Below are positions 24,899-32,401 of a stretch of DNA of 32,466 bases, piece by piece. The position numbers and the translations under genes were made by a program. The first letter of the stretch is position 1. Each line of letters begins with the position of its first letter. Source of the DNA: JBBQKQ01 sp043719155 (GTDB lineage Bacteria; Patescibacteriota; Minisyncoccia; Phycocordibacterales; UBA5272); the NCBI GenBank assembly GCA_043719155.1, contig JAYSUJ010000020.1:1-32466 (forward strand). Direction: 5' to 3'. Below the pieces are notes generated by a model. The model was not told the DNA's origin and ran no database searches. It saw only the letters and a list, made by a program, of their open reading frames with translations.

Positions 24899-25558
24899 AT
24901 GCAAATAAAATTACACCAACAAATATATCGAAAAAGACTAGTCAAAGAAGTTGGAGGCTTTTTAGAAAAAAGTAAGCTTATAGCCAAAGATTACTTTGTC
25001 ATTATTTATGGCTCCTTTGTAACTGGGGATTTATCTGTGAAATCTGATATGGACATAATGTTGGTTACGGAAAAATTTCACAATAAAGATTATCAGATAT
25101 TTAAGAAATTTGTAATTGAAATACATAAAAAATACGAACTTATGGTAGATATAGAAATACCGTATTTAAATAAACTAATAGTTACATATAAATCAATAAA
25201 TGAGGCATTGGAACTCAATGCGTTTAAGAATGGTAAGGATAGGTACGTGATCAACATGGCTGGAACCACAAAAAGTGAACTAGCTTCAAAAACAACACAG
25301 CACAGATTAGTCTTAAACACTTTAACCACACCCAATATTTTTGTATATGGAAACAAAAACAAATATTTAGAACTTAAAAAAAATGCGGAGCTCTCAATTA
25401 ATAAATTACCTGAATTAATTCATTTAAAAAAATTAACAAAAATTGAAAAAATTAAAGTACTCACCGTTGGTTTAACCGGCGATATGGGTAGAAATCATTT
25501 AGGATATAAAATATCAAGACCAAAAGTAAAAAAATACCTGCACAAAATTATTAAATAA
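24899..25558 (+). CDS. Minimal nucleotidyltransferase (NTP_transf_2 fold)
   Basis: A 219-residue protein with the polymerase-beta-type nucleotidyltransferase motif: GS at 38-39 (YGSFVTGD), SDMDIM giving D50 and D52, and a third carboxylate D84 in LMVDIEI. The catalytic triad is complete. The basic C-terminal half (about 100-219) is not recognised. Family members AMPylate toxins, modify tRNA ends or inactivate aminoglycosides; which applies is unknown. It is divergent from the PheRS-like gene across about 50 nt of very AT-rich DNA and convergent with the decarboxylase gene 3 nt away. Confidence 0.75.
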   Translation: MQIKLHQQIYRKRLVKEVGGFLEKSKLIAKDYFVIIYGSFVTGDLSVKSDMDIMLVTEKFHNKDYQIFKKFVIEIHKKYELMVDIEIPYLNKLIVTYKSINEALELNAFKNGKDRYVINMAGTTKSELASKTTQHRLVLNTLTTPNIFVYGNKNKYLELKKNAELSINKLPELIHLKKLTKIEKIKVLTVGLTGDMGRNHLGYKISRPKVKKYLHKIIK

Positions 25559-25561
25559 ACC

Positions 25562-27187
25562 TTATTTCAAAGGGTGGCTAAAATCTTCAAAGGTATTTGA
25601 ACTGGAATCCGGTTTGCTATCAATCGTATTTTTAATTTTTAACAAATATTTTATAAATTTTTCGTTGCTCAATGGACTTGAAAATGGTGACATGATATAC
25701 GCTTTTAAAGCGACGAACGGATAAGGATTTCCACCAGTAGAATTTGGTGGCACCCTATCGATATAATACGGATTTCCTTGAATTCTCATTTCTGAAATAA
25801 ATGAATTTATATAACCGTTAACTTTATTGTTATCTTGCTCATGTTTTGAGTTTGTTTTTTGTAAGTTATATAGTTTTGGAATAAAAATTACTGAACTTCC
25901 GAGTGAATCTTTATTGATGACTTCAAACTCTTTACTTAGTTCAAGTTTGTGTTGCAAATCTGTTGCGATTGTAACTAAATGGGAAAGAATGATTTGAAAC
26001 CCTTCAATTCCAAGAGTCTTTAATGCCAAATATGCTGACATTGGTCCATCTGCACTTCTTGAGTTTTCAATTGTGTATTTAAAGGGATAGTTTTCGCCAA
26101 AAACAAAATCAGAATTATTTTCAATACCAGTTAAGTCTTTACCATTTTTTATCATAAACAAACTAGATATATAGGGACAAAACCCTAGTTTATGGAAATC
26201 TATCCCAAACGAATCAGCATATTTCAATTCTACAATATACTTTTTAATATTAAATATCTTATTAAGGGACTCCTTTGGAATACTCAAAATATTTGCCGGG
26301 AAGTCGTAATCTCTAAAAAATATCCAGGGGAAACCAACCACTGCATCCACATGAATGTGGGGTATATATTTCAAATTATATCTTGTTACTATTTTATCTC
26401 TAATTTCAGATACTTCTTTTATTGGATCTACAACCATATTATTAGTTGAACCACCAGTTAGAATAATCACAGGAACTTTAATCTTATTTTCTATTGCGTT
26501 ACTAATTACTTTTTCAAAATCAAGTAGGTCTATTTGCCCGTTATTTTTAACTTTAATTCTTTTTACAGATTTGTTTCCTATCCCCAACCACTCGCAATCA
26601 CTGGTGTGAGAAGGGTGACCAGTTTCTGTTGATAAAATCACAATTTCTTCTGTTATTCCATCAGTTAAATAATTTGACATCGTCTTTTTCAAGGCAGTTC
26701 TAATTGCATAAATTGTTGTCGCTTTACCACCAAAAGTAAAAGTTCCACTTGCTTGTTTATAATCCCAACCAGTAAATTCAGAAATCATCTTTATAACTTT
26801 CTTTTCATAAAGTAAACACTCACCAGATGCTGAATCAATAACTAAATTTGGATTATATATCGCATTAAAAAGTTTAGAAACTATTGTAGTAATTACTGGT
26901 GGTGGGGCAACATTGTACATGGTTCTATCTGAATACCATTTAGGGATTCCACTATATAAGCCACTAACAATATTAATGATTATGTTTCTTGTAGCAATAT
27001 TTTTTGGTATAAATGATTCTGTAATTTCTTTTTCGTAATCCACTTCCCTAAATTTATTTACAGCAACCTTATTGTTTGATTTTTCTTTGATTTTTTTGTG
27101 GTTAAATTTAACCAATGAAAGGATATTATTTATTGATTCTGTTTCTGGATTATAAAAAAGATTAAGTATTTTATTTACGTTTTTCAT
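25562..27187 (-). CDS. PLP-dependent group II amino acid decarboxylase
   Basis: A 541-residue fold-type I PLP enzyme of the glutamate/tyrosine/aspartate decarboxylase group. It shows GTFTFGGKATT at 148-158 (PLP phosphate binding), the ring-stacking His in TGHPSH (about 191), HVDAVVG at 279-285 (Asp281 to the PLP nitrogen), and ADSFGIDFHKLGF at 324-336 with the Schiff-base Lys333. All key residues are present, so it should be active. The substrate amino acid cannot be assigned. It starts 42 nt after aspS on the same strand, so the two are probably cotranscribed. The N-terminal domain of MccE, in microcin C maturation, is of this general type. Confidence 0.85.
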   Translation of the reverse strand: MKNVNKILNLFYNPETESINNILSLVKFNHKKIKEKSNNKVAVNKFREVDYEKEITESFIPKNIATRNIIINIVSGLYSGIPKWYSDRTMYNVAPPPVITTIVSKLFNAIYNPNLVIDSASGECLLYEKKVIKMISEFTGWDYKQASGTFTFGGKATTIYAIRTALKKTMSNYLTDGITEEIVILSTETGHPSHTSDCEWLGIGNKSVKRIKVKNNGQIDLLDFEKVISNAIENKIKVPVIILTGGSTNNMVVDPIKEVSEIRDKIVTRYNLKYIPHIHVDAVVGFPWIFFRDYDFPANILSIPKESLNKIFNIKKYIVELKYADSFGIDFHKLGFCPYISSLFMIKNGKDLTGIENNSDFVFGENYPFKYTIENSRSADGPMSAYLALKTLGIEGFQIILSHLVTIATDLQHKLELSKEFEVINKDSLGSSVIFIPKLYNLQKTNSKHEQDNNKVNGYINSFISEMRIQGNPYYIDRVPPNSTGGNPYPFVALKAYIMSPFSSPLSNEKFIKYLLKIKNTIDSKPDSSSNTFEDFSHPLK

Positions 27188-27229
27188 ATTTTATATTATA
27201 ACACTACTTTAAATTAAGTGGATATGTTT

Positions 27230-28630
27230 TTATATTCCTAATTCTAATTTTTGTTTATTCGAAATAACTGATGGAGCATCCATCATCAAATCTTTTCCTT
27301 CTCCAGTTTTTGCAAAGGGTATCACCTCTCTAATATTTGGTTCATTTTCCAAAATCATCAAAAGTCTATCAAACCCCCAGGCTATTCCTCCGTGAGGTGG
27401 TGCACCAAAATCTAAAGCCTCTAACATATGCCCAAAGTTAGATTTTATTTTTTCTGGCGCGTATCCCATAATTTCAAATGTATTTTTTAATGCACTCGCT
27501 TCATGATTTCTAATACTACCTCCACCGATTTCAAGTCCATTTAAAGTTATGTCATATTGGGTTGTTAGTATATTTTCAATATTTGCTTTATTTGTAAAAT
27601 CATTCATAAACTCTTCTCTTGGTTTTGAAAAAGGGTTATGCGTAAATGTCCATTCTCCGGTACCATCTACATTTTCCTCGCCAGTTTTTTCAAACATTGG
27701 AAAATCTACTACCCAAAGAAATGCGAGTAAATTTGTATCATTTTTATCCTCTCTTATATCAGGTCTATCATTACCATATTTTTCCATTGCATCCTTGTAA
27801 GTCATCCTTGGGAAAGGAATCTGCTGAATTCTTTTTTCAGGATAGTTTTTTTGCACCAAATCAATTAAAAGTTTTTCATTTAGATTCATTATTTCTTCTT
27901 CAGATGAAAAAGATAACTCCATATCTAGTTGAGTGAATTCCGGCTGTCTATCCCCACGGGTATCTTCATCTCTCATACATTTTGCAAATTGAAAATATTT
28001 TTCAAAGCCACCCACCATTAACAGTTGTTTATATTGTTGAGGTGATTGTGGAAGAGAATAAAAAGTGCCTGGGTAATTCCTACTTGGTACAACAAATGAC
28101 CGGGAACCTTCTGGGGTTGGAGCGGACATCAAGGGTGTTTCAATTTCGATAAAATTTTCCTTTGCAAGATAATCTCTAATAAATTTTTGCAAGCTGTATC
28201 TATGTTTAATATTTTTTTGCATTCTGTCATTTCTTAAATCAAGATAGCGATATTTTAATCTAATGTTTTCATCCAAATCTCTTGTGTCACCGTCAATCGG
28301 GAAAGGTATAGTTTCTGATTTATTTAAAATTTTAAGATTTAATATTTCAAGCTCAATATCACCATTTACAATATCAGCTTTTTTATTTTTCTCAGGTCTT
28401 TCGTTTACTTTTCCGGTTACTTCTACGACCCATTCAGGACGTAGCAATTTACCATTTTCCATAGCTTCACTTTGTGGCAAGATAACACCTTGCACAACCC
28501 CAGTTGAATCTCTAAAATCTAAGAATATCATTTTTCCCTGGTCTCTTCTAATATTGACCCATCCTTTGATTACAACTTCAGAATTTTTAAACCCAGATAA
28601 ATCTTTAATATATGTTCTTTGTGTTTGCAT
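27230..28630 (-). CDS. aspS: Aspartyl-tRNA synthetase, short form without the GAD insertion domain
   Basis: A 466-residue class IIb synthetase: N-terminal OB anticodon-binding domain (about 1-105), motif 1 region (about 160-172), QSPQQYKQLLMVGG, motif 2 RDEDTRGDRQPEFTQLDME at 220-238 and motif 3 GIAWGFDRLLMIL. Typical bacterial AspRS has about 590 residues; here YGNDRPDIRED (285-295) runs straight into LLAFLWVVDFPMFE (301-314), so the GAD domain and the following LRLKLG segment are missing. At the OB-domain site where Leu or His tracks with discriminating or non-discriminating enzymes (RRDLGG/RRDHGG), this protein has Gln (RRDQGK). It may be the genome's only AspRS or an extra one. Confidence 0.9.
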   Translation of the reverse strand: MQTQRTYIKDLSGFKNSEVVIKGWVNIRRDQGKMIFLDFRDSTGVVQGVILPQSEAMENGKLLRPEWVVEVTGKVNERPEKNKKADIVNGDIELEILNLKILNKSETIPFPIDGDTRDLDENIRLKYRYLDLRNDRMQKNIKHRYSLQKFIRDYLAKENFIEIETPLMSAPTPEGSRSFVVPSRNYPGTFYSLPQSPQQYKQLLMVGGFEKYFQFAKCMRDEDTRGDRQPEFTQLDMELSFSSEEEIMNLNEKLLIDLVQKNYPEKRIQQIPFPRMTYKDAMEKYGNDRPDIREDKNDTNLLAFLWVVDFPMFEKTGEENVDGTGEWTFTHNPFSKPREEFMNDFTNKANIENILTTQYDITLNGLEIGGGSIRNHEASALKNTFEIMGYAPEKIKSNFGHMLEALDFGAPPHGGIAWGFDRLLMILENEPNIREVIPFAKTGEGKDLMMDAPSVISNKQKLELGI

Positions 28631-28652
28631 ATTTATGTTTTTTTATATAGAC

Positions 28653-28658
28653 ATTATA
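28653..28658 (-). promoter_or_regulatory. Probable -10 box for aspS
   Basis: TATAAT on the minus strand, 22 nt before the aspS ATG at 28630. No clear -35 box. Confidence 0.5.
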
Positions 28659-28732
28659 ACATAAATCTAGCGAACGAAATGAATTCACATCCCCTCAAAC
28701 ATTTTAAACTTCTGGGATATTATTCCTCCTCC

Positions 28733-28760
28733 TTGTTAGATAACAATTAAGTGTTATAAT
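28733..28760 (+). promoter_or_regulatory. Promoter of the DUF4268 nuclease-like gene
   Basis: TTGTTA (28733-28738) and TATAAT (28755-28760) with 16-nt spacing; the ATG is at 28797. The leader is A-rich with no Shine-Dalgarno sequence. Confidence 0.65.
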
Positions 28761-28796
28761 TATCAAAACCTAAAATTTTTTTAAAAAAAAATATCT

Positions 28797-29900
28797 ATGT
28801 ATCTAATTAGTAAAGAAAATAATGAAATTGAAAAAATTGAGTCGATCACTTTTAAATCTGCTGGTTTTAAAGAACGCCAGCATCTACAGGAATGGATTGC
28901 AAAAAATCCCGAATCACTCGGCGAGGAATTACTAATAATTCAAAAAGAATTTTCTGGATTTGATAATACCAATGAAAGATTGGATTTATTAGCTTTGGAT
29001 AAAAAAGGAAATCTTGTAGTCATTGAAAATAAATTAGACGATACGGGACGTGATGTTGTTTGGCAATCTCTAAAATATTCATCTTATTGCTCAAGTTTAA
29101 ATAGTCAAGAAATAAAAAGAATTTTCCAAGAATATTTAAATAAAGATGGCTTAGCTACAACTGCAGAAAAAGCATTAAGTGAATTTTTTGAAGACGAGGA
29201 TTTTAACGAAATATTAAACATTGGACAGTCACAAAGAATTATTTTAGTGGCTGGGGAGTTTAGAAAGGAGGTTACATCTACAGTGCTTTGGTTATTAAAC
29301 TATGGTTTGAAAATACAGTGTTTTAAAGTGTCCCATTATAAAGTGAAAGATAATTTATTTATAGACTTTGACCAAATAGTGCCTATAAAAGAAGCCGAAG
29401 ATTTTATGATTAAAGTAGCTTCTAAAAAAAGAGAAGAGTTACACAGTAAAGATGAGATTGAGAACAGATACAAAGTTAGATTGAAATTTTGGGCAGATTT
29501 TCTAAGTAGAAAGAATAATCTTTGTTCTAATCTCAGTCCGAGTAAGGACGCTTGGATAAGTGTTGGAATTGGTATGAGTGGGATCACCATAAATTTAGTG
29601 GTTGCAAAATCTTATGCAAGAACAGAAATATATATAAATAGAGGAAGTCAAACTAAAAACAAGGAAGCCTTTGATTATTTTTTTTCAAATAAAGAAAAAA
29701 TTGAAAAGATATTTAACAGTCAATTAATTTGGGAAAGAATGAATGACAAAATTACGTCAAGAATAAAATGGCAATTAGACGGTGTTAGCGTTTATGAAGA
29801 GAAAGACTGGGAAAAAATGATTAATTTTATTCTAGACGGTCTAGATAGAATGAATTTGGCTGTCTCTGAGTCAACCAAAGGTTTTAAAGCGCAAAATTAG
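28797..29900 (+). CDS. PD-(D/E)XK nuclease-like protein with a DUF4268-like C-terminal domain
   Basis: A 367-residue protein. The N-terminal half resembles PD-(D/E)XK/NucS-type nucleases: ERLDLLALDKKGNLVVIENK places D63, E77 and K79 in the D-x(n)-ExK arrangement, followed by WQSLKYSSYC (Q90), the usual Q/Y helix motif. The C-terminal half (about 230-355, RLKFWADFLSR, WISVGIGMSGITINLVV) looks like DUF4268. Proteins of this plan are often found in defence or mobile regions; the target is unknown. It has its own promoter and is followed directly by the structured RNA locus. Confidence 0.75.
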   Translation: MYLISKENNEIEKIESITFKSAGFKERQHLQEWIAKNPESLGEELLIIQKEFSGFDNTNERLDLLALDKKGNLVVIENKLDDTGRDVVWQSLKYSSYCSSLNSQEIKRIFQEYLNKDGLATTAEKALSEFFEDEDFNEILNIGQSQRIILVAGEFRKEVTSTVLWLLNYGLKIQCFKVSHYKVKDNLFIDFDQIVPIKEAEDFMIKVASKKREELHSKDEIENRYKVRLKFWADFLSRKNNLCSNLSPSKDAWISVGIGMSGITINLVVAKSYARTEIYINRGSQTKNKEAFDYFFSNKEKIEKIFNSQLIWERMNDKITSRIKWQLDGVSVYEEKDWEKMINFILDGLDRMNLAVSESTKGFKAQN

Positions 29901-29916
29901 TAACTAATGTAGATCT

Positions 29917-29944
29917 CTGACATTCCACACATCTGCGATATAAT
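29917..29944 (+). promoter_or_regulatory. Promoter in front of the structured non-coding region
   Basis: CTGACA (29917-29922) and TATAAT (29939-29944) with 16-nt spacing. The predicted start near 29951 coincides with the first base of a 9-bp hairpin. No protein gene starts within the next 300 nt except a short 18-codon frame. Confidence 0.65.
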
Positions 29945-30024
29945 ACATAGAATAATAGCCCTAAATATGCTATTATTACCATTAACAAGACCTAAGGTCA
30001 TCTCACGATGATACGGTTTTAAAT

Positions 30025-30034
30025 CCGCTACAGT
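30025..30034 (-). repeat. Copy of the 11-mer motif (10 bases), inverted
   Basis: CCGCTACAGT, the exact complement of 30058-30067, immediately 5' of stem P1 of the candidate RNA. Confidence 0.75.
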
Positions 30035-30057
30035 ATAAAAGACTCCTCGTCAGAGTC

Positions 30058-30068
30058 ACTGTAGCGGT
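30058..30068 (+). repeat. Copy of the 11-mer ACTGTAGCGGT, direct to the one at 21434
   Basis: Same sequence and orientation as 21434-21444. In the RNA it lies in the joining segment between P1 and P2, unpaired when P1 is formed. Confidence 0.8.
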
Positions 30069-30115
30069 CGTACCTAGAAATAGGTATGTGTAGCTTTCGA
30101 AAGAAAGATACAACA

Positions 30116-30172
30116 ATGGCGAGGAGTCTTTTATCCGAGAGACTAAAAACAAAAGATTTCTCTACATTGTAA
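30116..30172 (+). CDS. Possible very short ORF inside the structured RNA region
   Basis: An 18-codon frame, MARSLLSERLKTKDFSTL, starts with an ATG three bases before the 3' strand of stem P1 (30116) and ends with TAA at 30172. AGAAAG about 8 nt upstream is a weak ribosome-binding site. Its start codon would be buried when P1 forms. It is more likely incidental than a real gene, but the position would suit a leader peptide. Confidence 0.15.
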   Translation: MARSLLSERLKTKDFSTL

Positions 30173-30179
30173 ATAAAAC

Positions 30180-30190
30180 ACCGCTACAGT
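30180..30190 (-). repeat. Copy of the 11-mer, inverted (ACCGCTACAGT)
   Basis: Exact complement of 21434-21444 and 30058-30068. In the RNA its first nine bases form the loop of the hairpin 30173-30195. Confidence 0.8.
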
Positions 30191-30249
30191 TTTATGACTC
30201 GAATTTTACAGTATTCTAAAAGTACTAACTTTAGCTATCTATTAGCCAA

Positions 30250-30945
30250 ATGTTAAGTATTCTAACTTGGAATTTAAGACACGGTGGAGGAAATAGAATA
30301 CACAAAATAACAGAGTCCCTTGGAAAACATTCTGAAGTAGATATTCTTGTACTAACAGAATTTAGAAATAACCAAAATGGAAAGTTGATACAAAAGTTTC
30401 TAGAAAATTTGAATTTCAAATTTCAGTACAAAGCCGACACCTTACCCACTAAAAACAGTGTGCTAATTGCTTGCAAAGAAAAGTTTGAATTTAAGGTTTT
30501 CGAAGAGTTACAAAACCACAGTGAAAGAGTGGTTAAAATCTTTAACCATAAATTTACTCTTTACGGTTGCTACTTTCCAAATGGTAAAGACAAGAAAATT
30601 GTCTTTGAATTTCTGCTAAACGAAATTAAGAATAATTCAAATATAATAATCACAGGAGATATTAATACAGGCAAGCACTATATAGATGAAAAGAAAAACA
30701 CTTTTCTCCACTCACAATATTTAGATAAATTTGAAGGACTAGGAATGTGTGACGCATGGAGATATATACACGAAAACAAAACAGAATACAGTTGGTATAG
30801 CAATATGCAGAATGGCTTTAGACTTGATCACTTTTTTGTAAGTGAAAGCCTGAAATCACAAATTAAAAGTTGTGAATATTTACATGAATACAGGGAGGAG
30901 AAAGTGTCGGATCATTCTGTGATGGGGCTGGGGGTTGAGGTTTAA
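30250..30945 (+). CDS. Endonuclease/exonuclease/phosphatase (EEP, exonuclease III-like) family protein
   Basis: A 231-residue EEP-fold enzyme with all the family landmarks: WN at 7-8 (Asn8), E37 in LTEFR (metal), YGCYFPNG at 105-112, GDIN at 136-139 (Asp137, Asn139), RLDHFF at 191-196 (Asp193) and SDHS at 220-223 (Asp221-His222). Such enzymes cleave DNA at abasic sites, degrade ends or hydrolyse phosphodiesters in other substrates. There is no membrane segment or signal peptide. Convergent with the terminase-like gene, with a weak AGGTTTA/TAAACCT hairpin (30938-30957) between them. Confidence 0.87.
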   Translation: MLSILTWNLRHGGGNRIHKITESLGKHSEVDILVLTEFRNNQNGKLIQKFLENLNFKFQYKADTLPTKNSVLIACKEKFEFKVFEELQNHSERVVKIFNHKFTLYGCYFPNGKDKKIVFEFLLNEIKNNSNIIITGDINTGKHYIDEKKNTFLHSQYLDKFEGLGMCDAWRYIHENKTEYSWYSNMQNGFRLDHFFVSESLKSQIKSCEYLHEYREEKVSDHSVMGLGVEV

Positions 30946-30957
30946 GATAATAAACCT
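30938..30957. terminator. Weak bidirectional hairpin between convergent genes
   Basis: AGGTTTA (30938-30944) / TAAACCT (30951-30957), a 7-bp stem with a 6-nt loop spanning the ends of both convergent genes; no strong U-tract. Confidence 0.3.
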
Positions 30958-32329
30958 AAACACATATCACATACGATGAAGCTCGATTGGCTACTATAGG
31001 AATAATCGCTGAAGTAAAAGCATCCATCAAGTCATCATGTTTTTCATTTGGAAATCCTAGAATTTCATTTACTAAATCTTCTGCTCCTAGTTTAGGAAAG
31101 AATACTTGACCCTTTTCAAAAAGTGCTGAGACCATGTAAAGTCTGTCTAACTTGCTACCACAAGGTTTGTAATCATTTATGTTTAAAGTAAACCCTGAGT
31201 AATAACGTACAGCCTGAATTACCATATTTTGCATGCCAACATTTTCAATTTGTATTTCTATACTTCGATTGAATTTGGCTTGAGTAACCATTACTAATTC
31301 CTCTAGATTTTTAACTATTTGTAAGTAAGAACCTTTCATATGCATCATACTAGGTAACACATAGTAGCTATACTCACCTTCGTCAATTTCTAATTCTAAA
31401 ACCATAACCCCAGCTGTATAATCAGCGAACTCAGATTCGGATGTTGCCAAATCTACTCCCATGGAGATTCTATAGATATTTCTATCAGATCTTTTATGGA
31501 AAGGTATATTTTCATAATATTTTATTTGATCAGGTTTAATAAGTTGTTGTCCTGTGTATTTTTCTAATAACAAATATTCTCTTTCCCAAACCACTGTATT
31601 ATTGACCAAATTTTTTAAACTTTGAATTTTTTCATCTGTGTCAAATTTTTCTGGCCAAAGACAAACATCATTTTCAATTAATGGATATCTTTTAAATACT
31701 TTTCTATTACCATCTAACTTTACTTGTTCCTCAATACTTGAAAGCAGTGCATCTCTGTGCAACATATTTCCTAGAATTATTATCCTAGTATTTAAGTCAC
31801 CTAAAGGGACAATTTCAGAAGCGAACCAAGTTTTTAATTTTACTCGTGACTCCTTGGTTTGAGTTGACTGCCAATCCTCCACGTCGTCAAGAATAATTAC
31901 CTCTGGACGAATGTTTTTAAAACGCATACCTCGAATAGATTGCTCCGTTGAACAAATTATAATCTTAGCGTCATAGTTAGGAAGATATATTGACTCGTTA
32001 GACCATTCATTGGTATCTTGTTGGAAAGGTCCCAAATCTCTTTTTAACAACTTGTTTTCTTCCAACTCTATTTTTAGATTTTTCATATGCATTTTTGCCT
32101 GATCTTTATTCTTACAAACAATAACTACAAACTTCTTTTTTTGAACTCCCAGAATACTCCAAATACTGTAGGCAGTGGTTACAATTGATGATTTACCTGA
32201 GCCACGAAATGCCATAAGTCCAAAAAGTTGATTGTTGTTATCTTCTAGAATATTGAAAATTTCATAATGAAATTTTGCAAAGGGGTGCGTCATGTATTTA
32301 GAAAAATACACATTGAAAAAACCTGGCAA
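30956..32329 (-). CDS. Phage terminase large subunit-like ATPase/nuclease
   Basis: A 457-residue protein with the TerL plan. The ATPase has Walker A FRGSGKSS at 41-48 and Walker B VIILDDVED at 144-152. A C-terminal RNase H-like nuclease has GVDLATSESEFADYTAG (first Asp, about 290), IQIENVG (Glu, about 355) and HDDLMDAF at about 431-438. TerL packages DNA into phage or GTA capsids. No portal or capsid gene is in the window, but such genes could lie beyond the right edge. The start is uncertain: TTG at 32329 is the only canonical start near the family N-terminus; the open frame extends 16 codons further upstream, and an internal ATG lies at codon 13. Confidence 0.8.
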   Translation of the reverse strand: MPGFFNVYFSKYMTHPFAKFHYEIFNILEDNNNQLFGLMAFRGSGKSSIVTTAYSIWSILGVQKKKFVVIVCKNKDQAKMHMKNLKIELEENKLLKRDLGPFQQDTNEWSNESIYLPNYDAKIIICSTEQSIRGMRFKNIRPEVIILDDVEDWQSTQTKESRVKLKTWFASEIVPLGDLNTRIIILGNMLHRDALLSSIEEQVKLDGNRKVFKRYPLIENDVCLWPEKFDTDEKIQSLKNLVNNTVVWEREYLLLEKYTGQQLIKPDQIKYYENIPFHKRSDRNIYRISMGVDLATSESEFADYTAGVMVLELEIDEGEYSYYVLPSMMHMKGSYLQIVKNLEELVMVTQAKFNRSIEIQIENVGMQNMVIQAVRYYSGFTLNINDYKPCGSKLDRLYMVSALFEKGQVFFPKLGAEDLVNEILGFPNEKHDDLMDAFTSAIIPIVANRASSYVICV

Positions 32330-32401
32330 ACTATTTTTTGTAAGCTCTCGCCTTGTTACATCCTTATTTATTAGGACCTACGCACCCATCGCTAATTTTG
32401 T

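Larger units (their letters stand above)
29951..30200 (+). ncRNA. Candidate structured non-coding RNA, new type
   Basis: From a good promoter, the transcript would contain in order: a 5' hairpin AATAATAGC / GCTATTATT (29951-29959 and 29969-29977); CCGCTACAGT (30025-30034); a closing stem P1 of 18 pairs with one G-U (30035-30052 with 30117-30134); a 16-nt joining segment holding ACTGTAGCGGT (30058-30068); hairpin P2 with GAAA loop (30069-30088); directly adjacent hairpin P3 with GAAA loop (30089-30112, one internal G-A); and a 3' hairpin ATAAAAC / GTTTTAT (30173-30179 and 30189-30195) whose loop shows ACCGCTACA. The joining segment can pair instead with 30025-30034 (a hairpin that excludes P1) or with the 3' hairpin region. 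No known RNA family is recognised; the 3' end is uncertain, as no clear terminator is seen. This covers most of the 349-nt gap between genes. Confidence 0.55.

Noticed and set aside
23597..24904. Longer PheRS-like protein from a TTG at 24904
   Set aside because: The added residues are AT-rich translated spacer overlapping the divergent nucleotidyltransferase start; an ATG at 24847 fits better.
28263..28664. 133-codon plus-strand frame over the aspS 5' end
   Set aside because: Antisense shadow of aspS, hydrophobic by chance.
30069..30112. Hammerhead or other known self-cleaving ribozyme core
   Set aside because: The GAAA sequences are tetraloops of simple hairpins; the CUGANGA core and a cleavage-site arrangement are absent.
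21434..30190. Transposon with terminal inverted repeats ACTGTAGCGGT/ACCGCTACAGT
   Set aside because: The outer copies are inverted to each other, but no transposase lies between them and no flanking target duplication is seen; kept only as a possible recombinase core.
29951..30200. Retron non-coding RNA (inverted repeats, hairpins)
   Set aside because: The nested stems recall msr-msd, but no reverse transcriptase gene is in the window and no branching-G context could be established.
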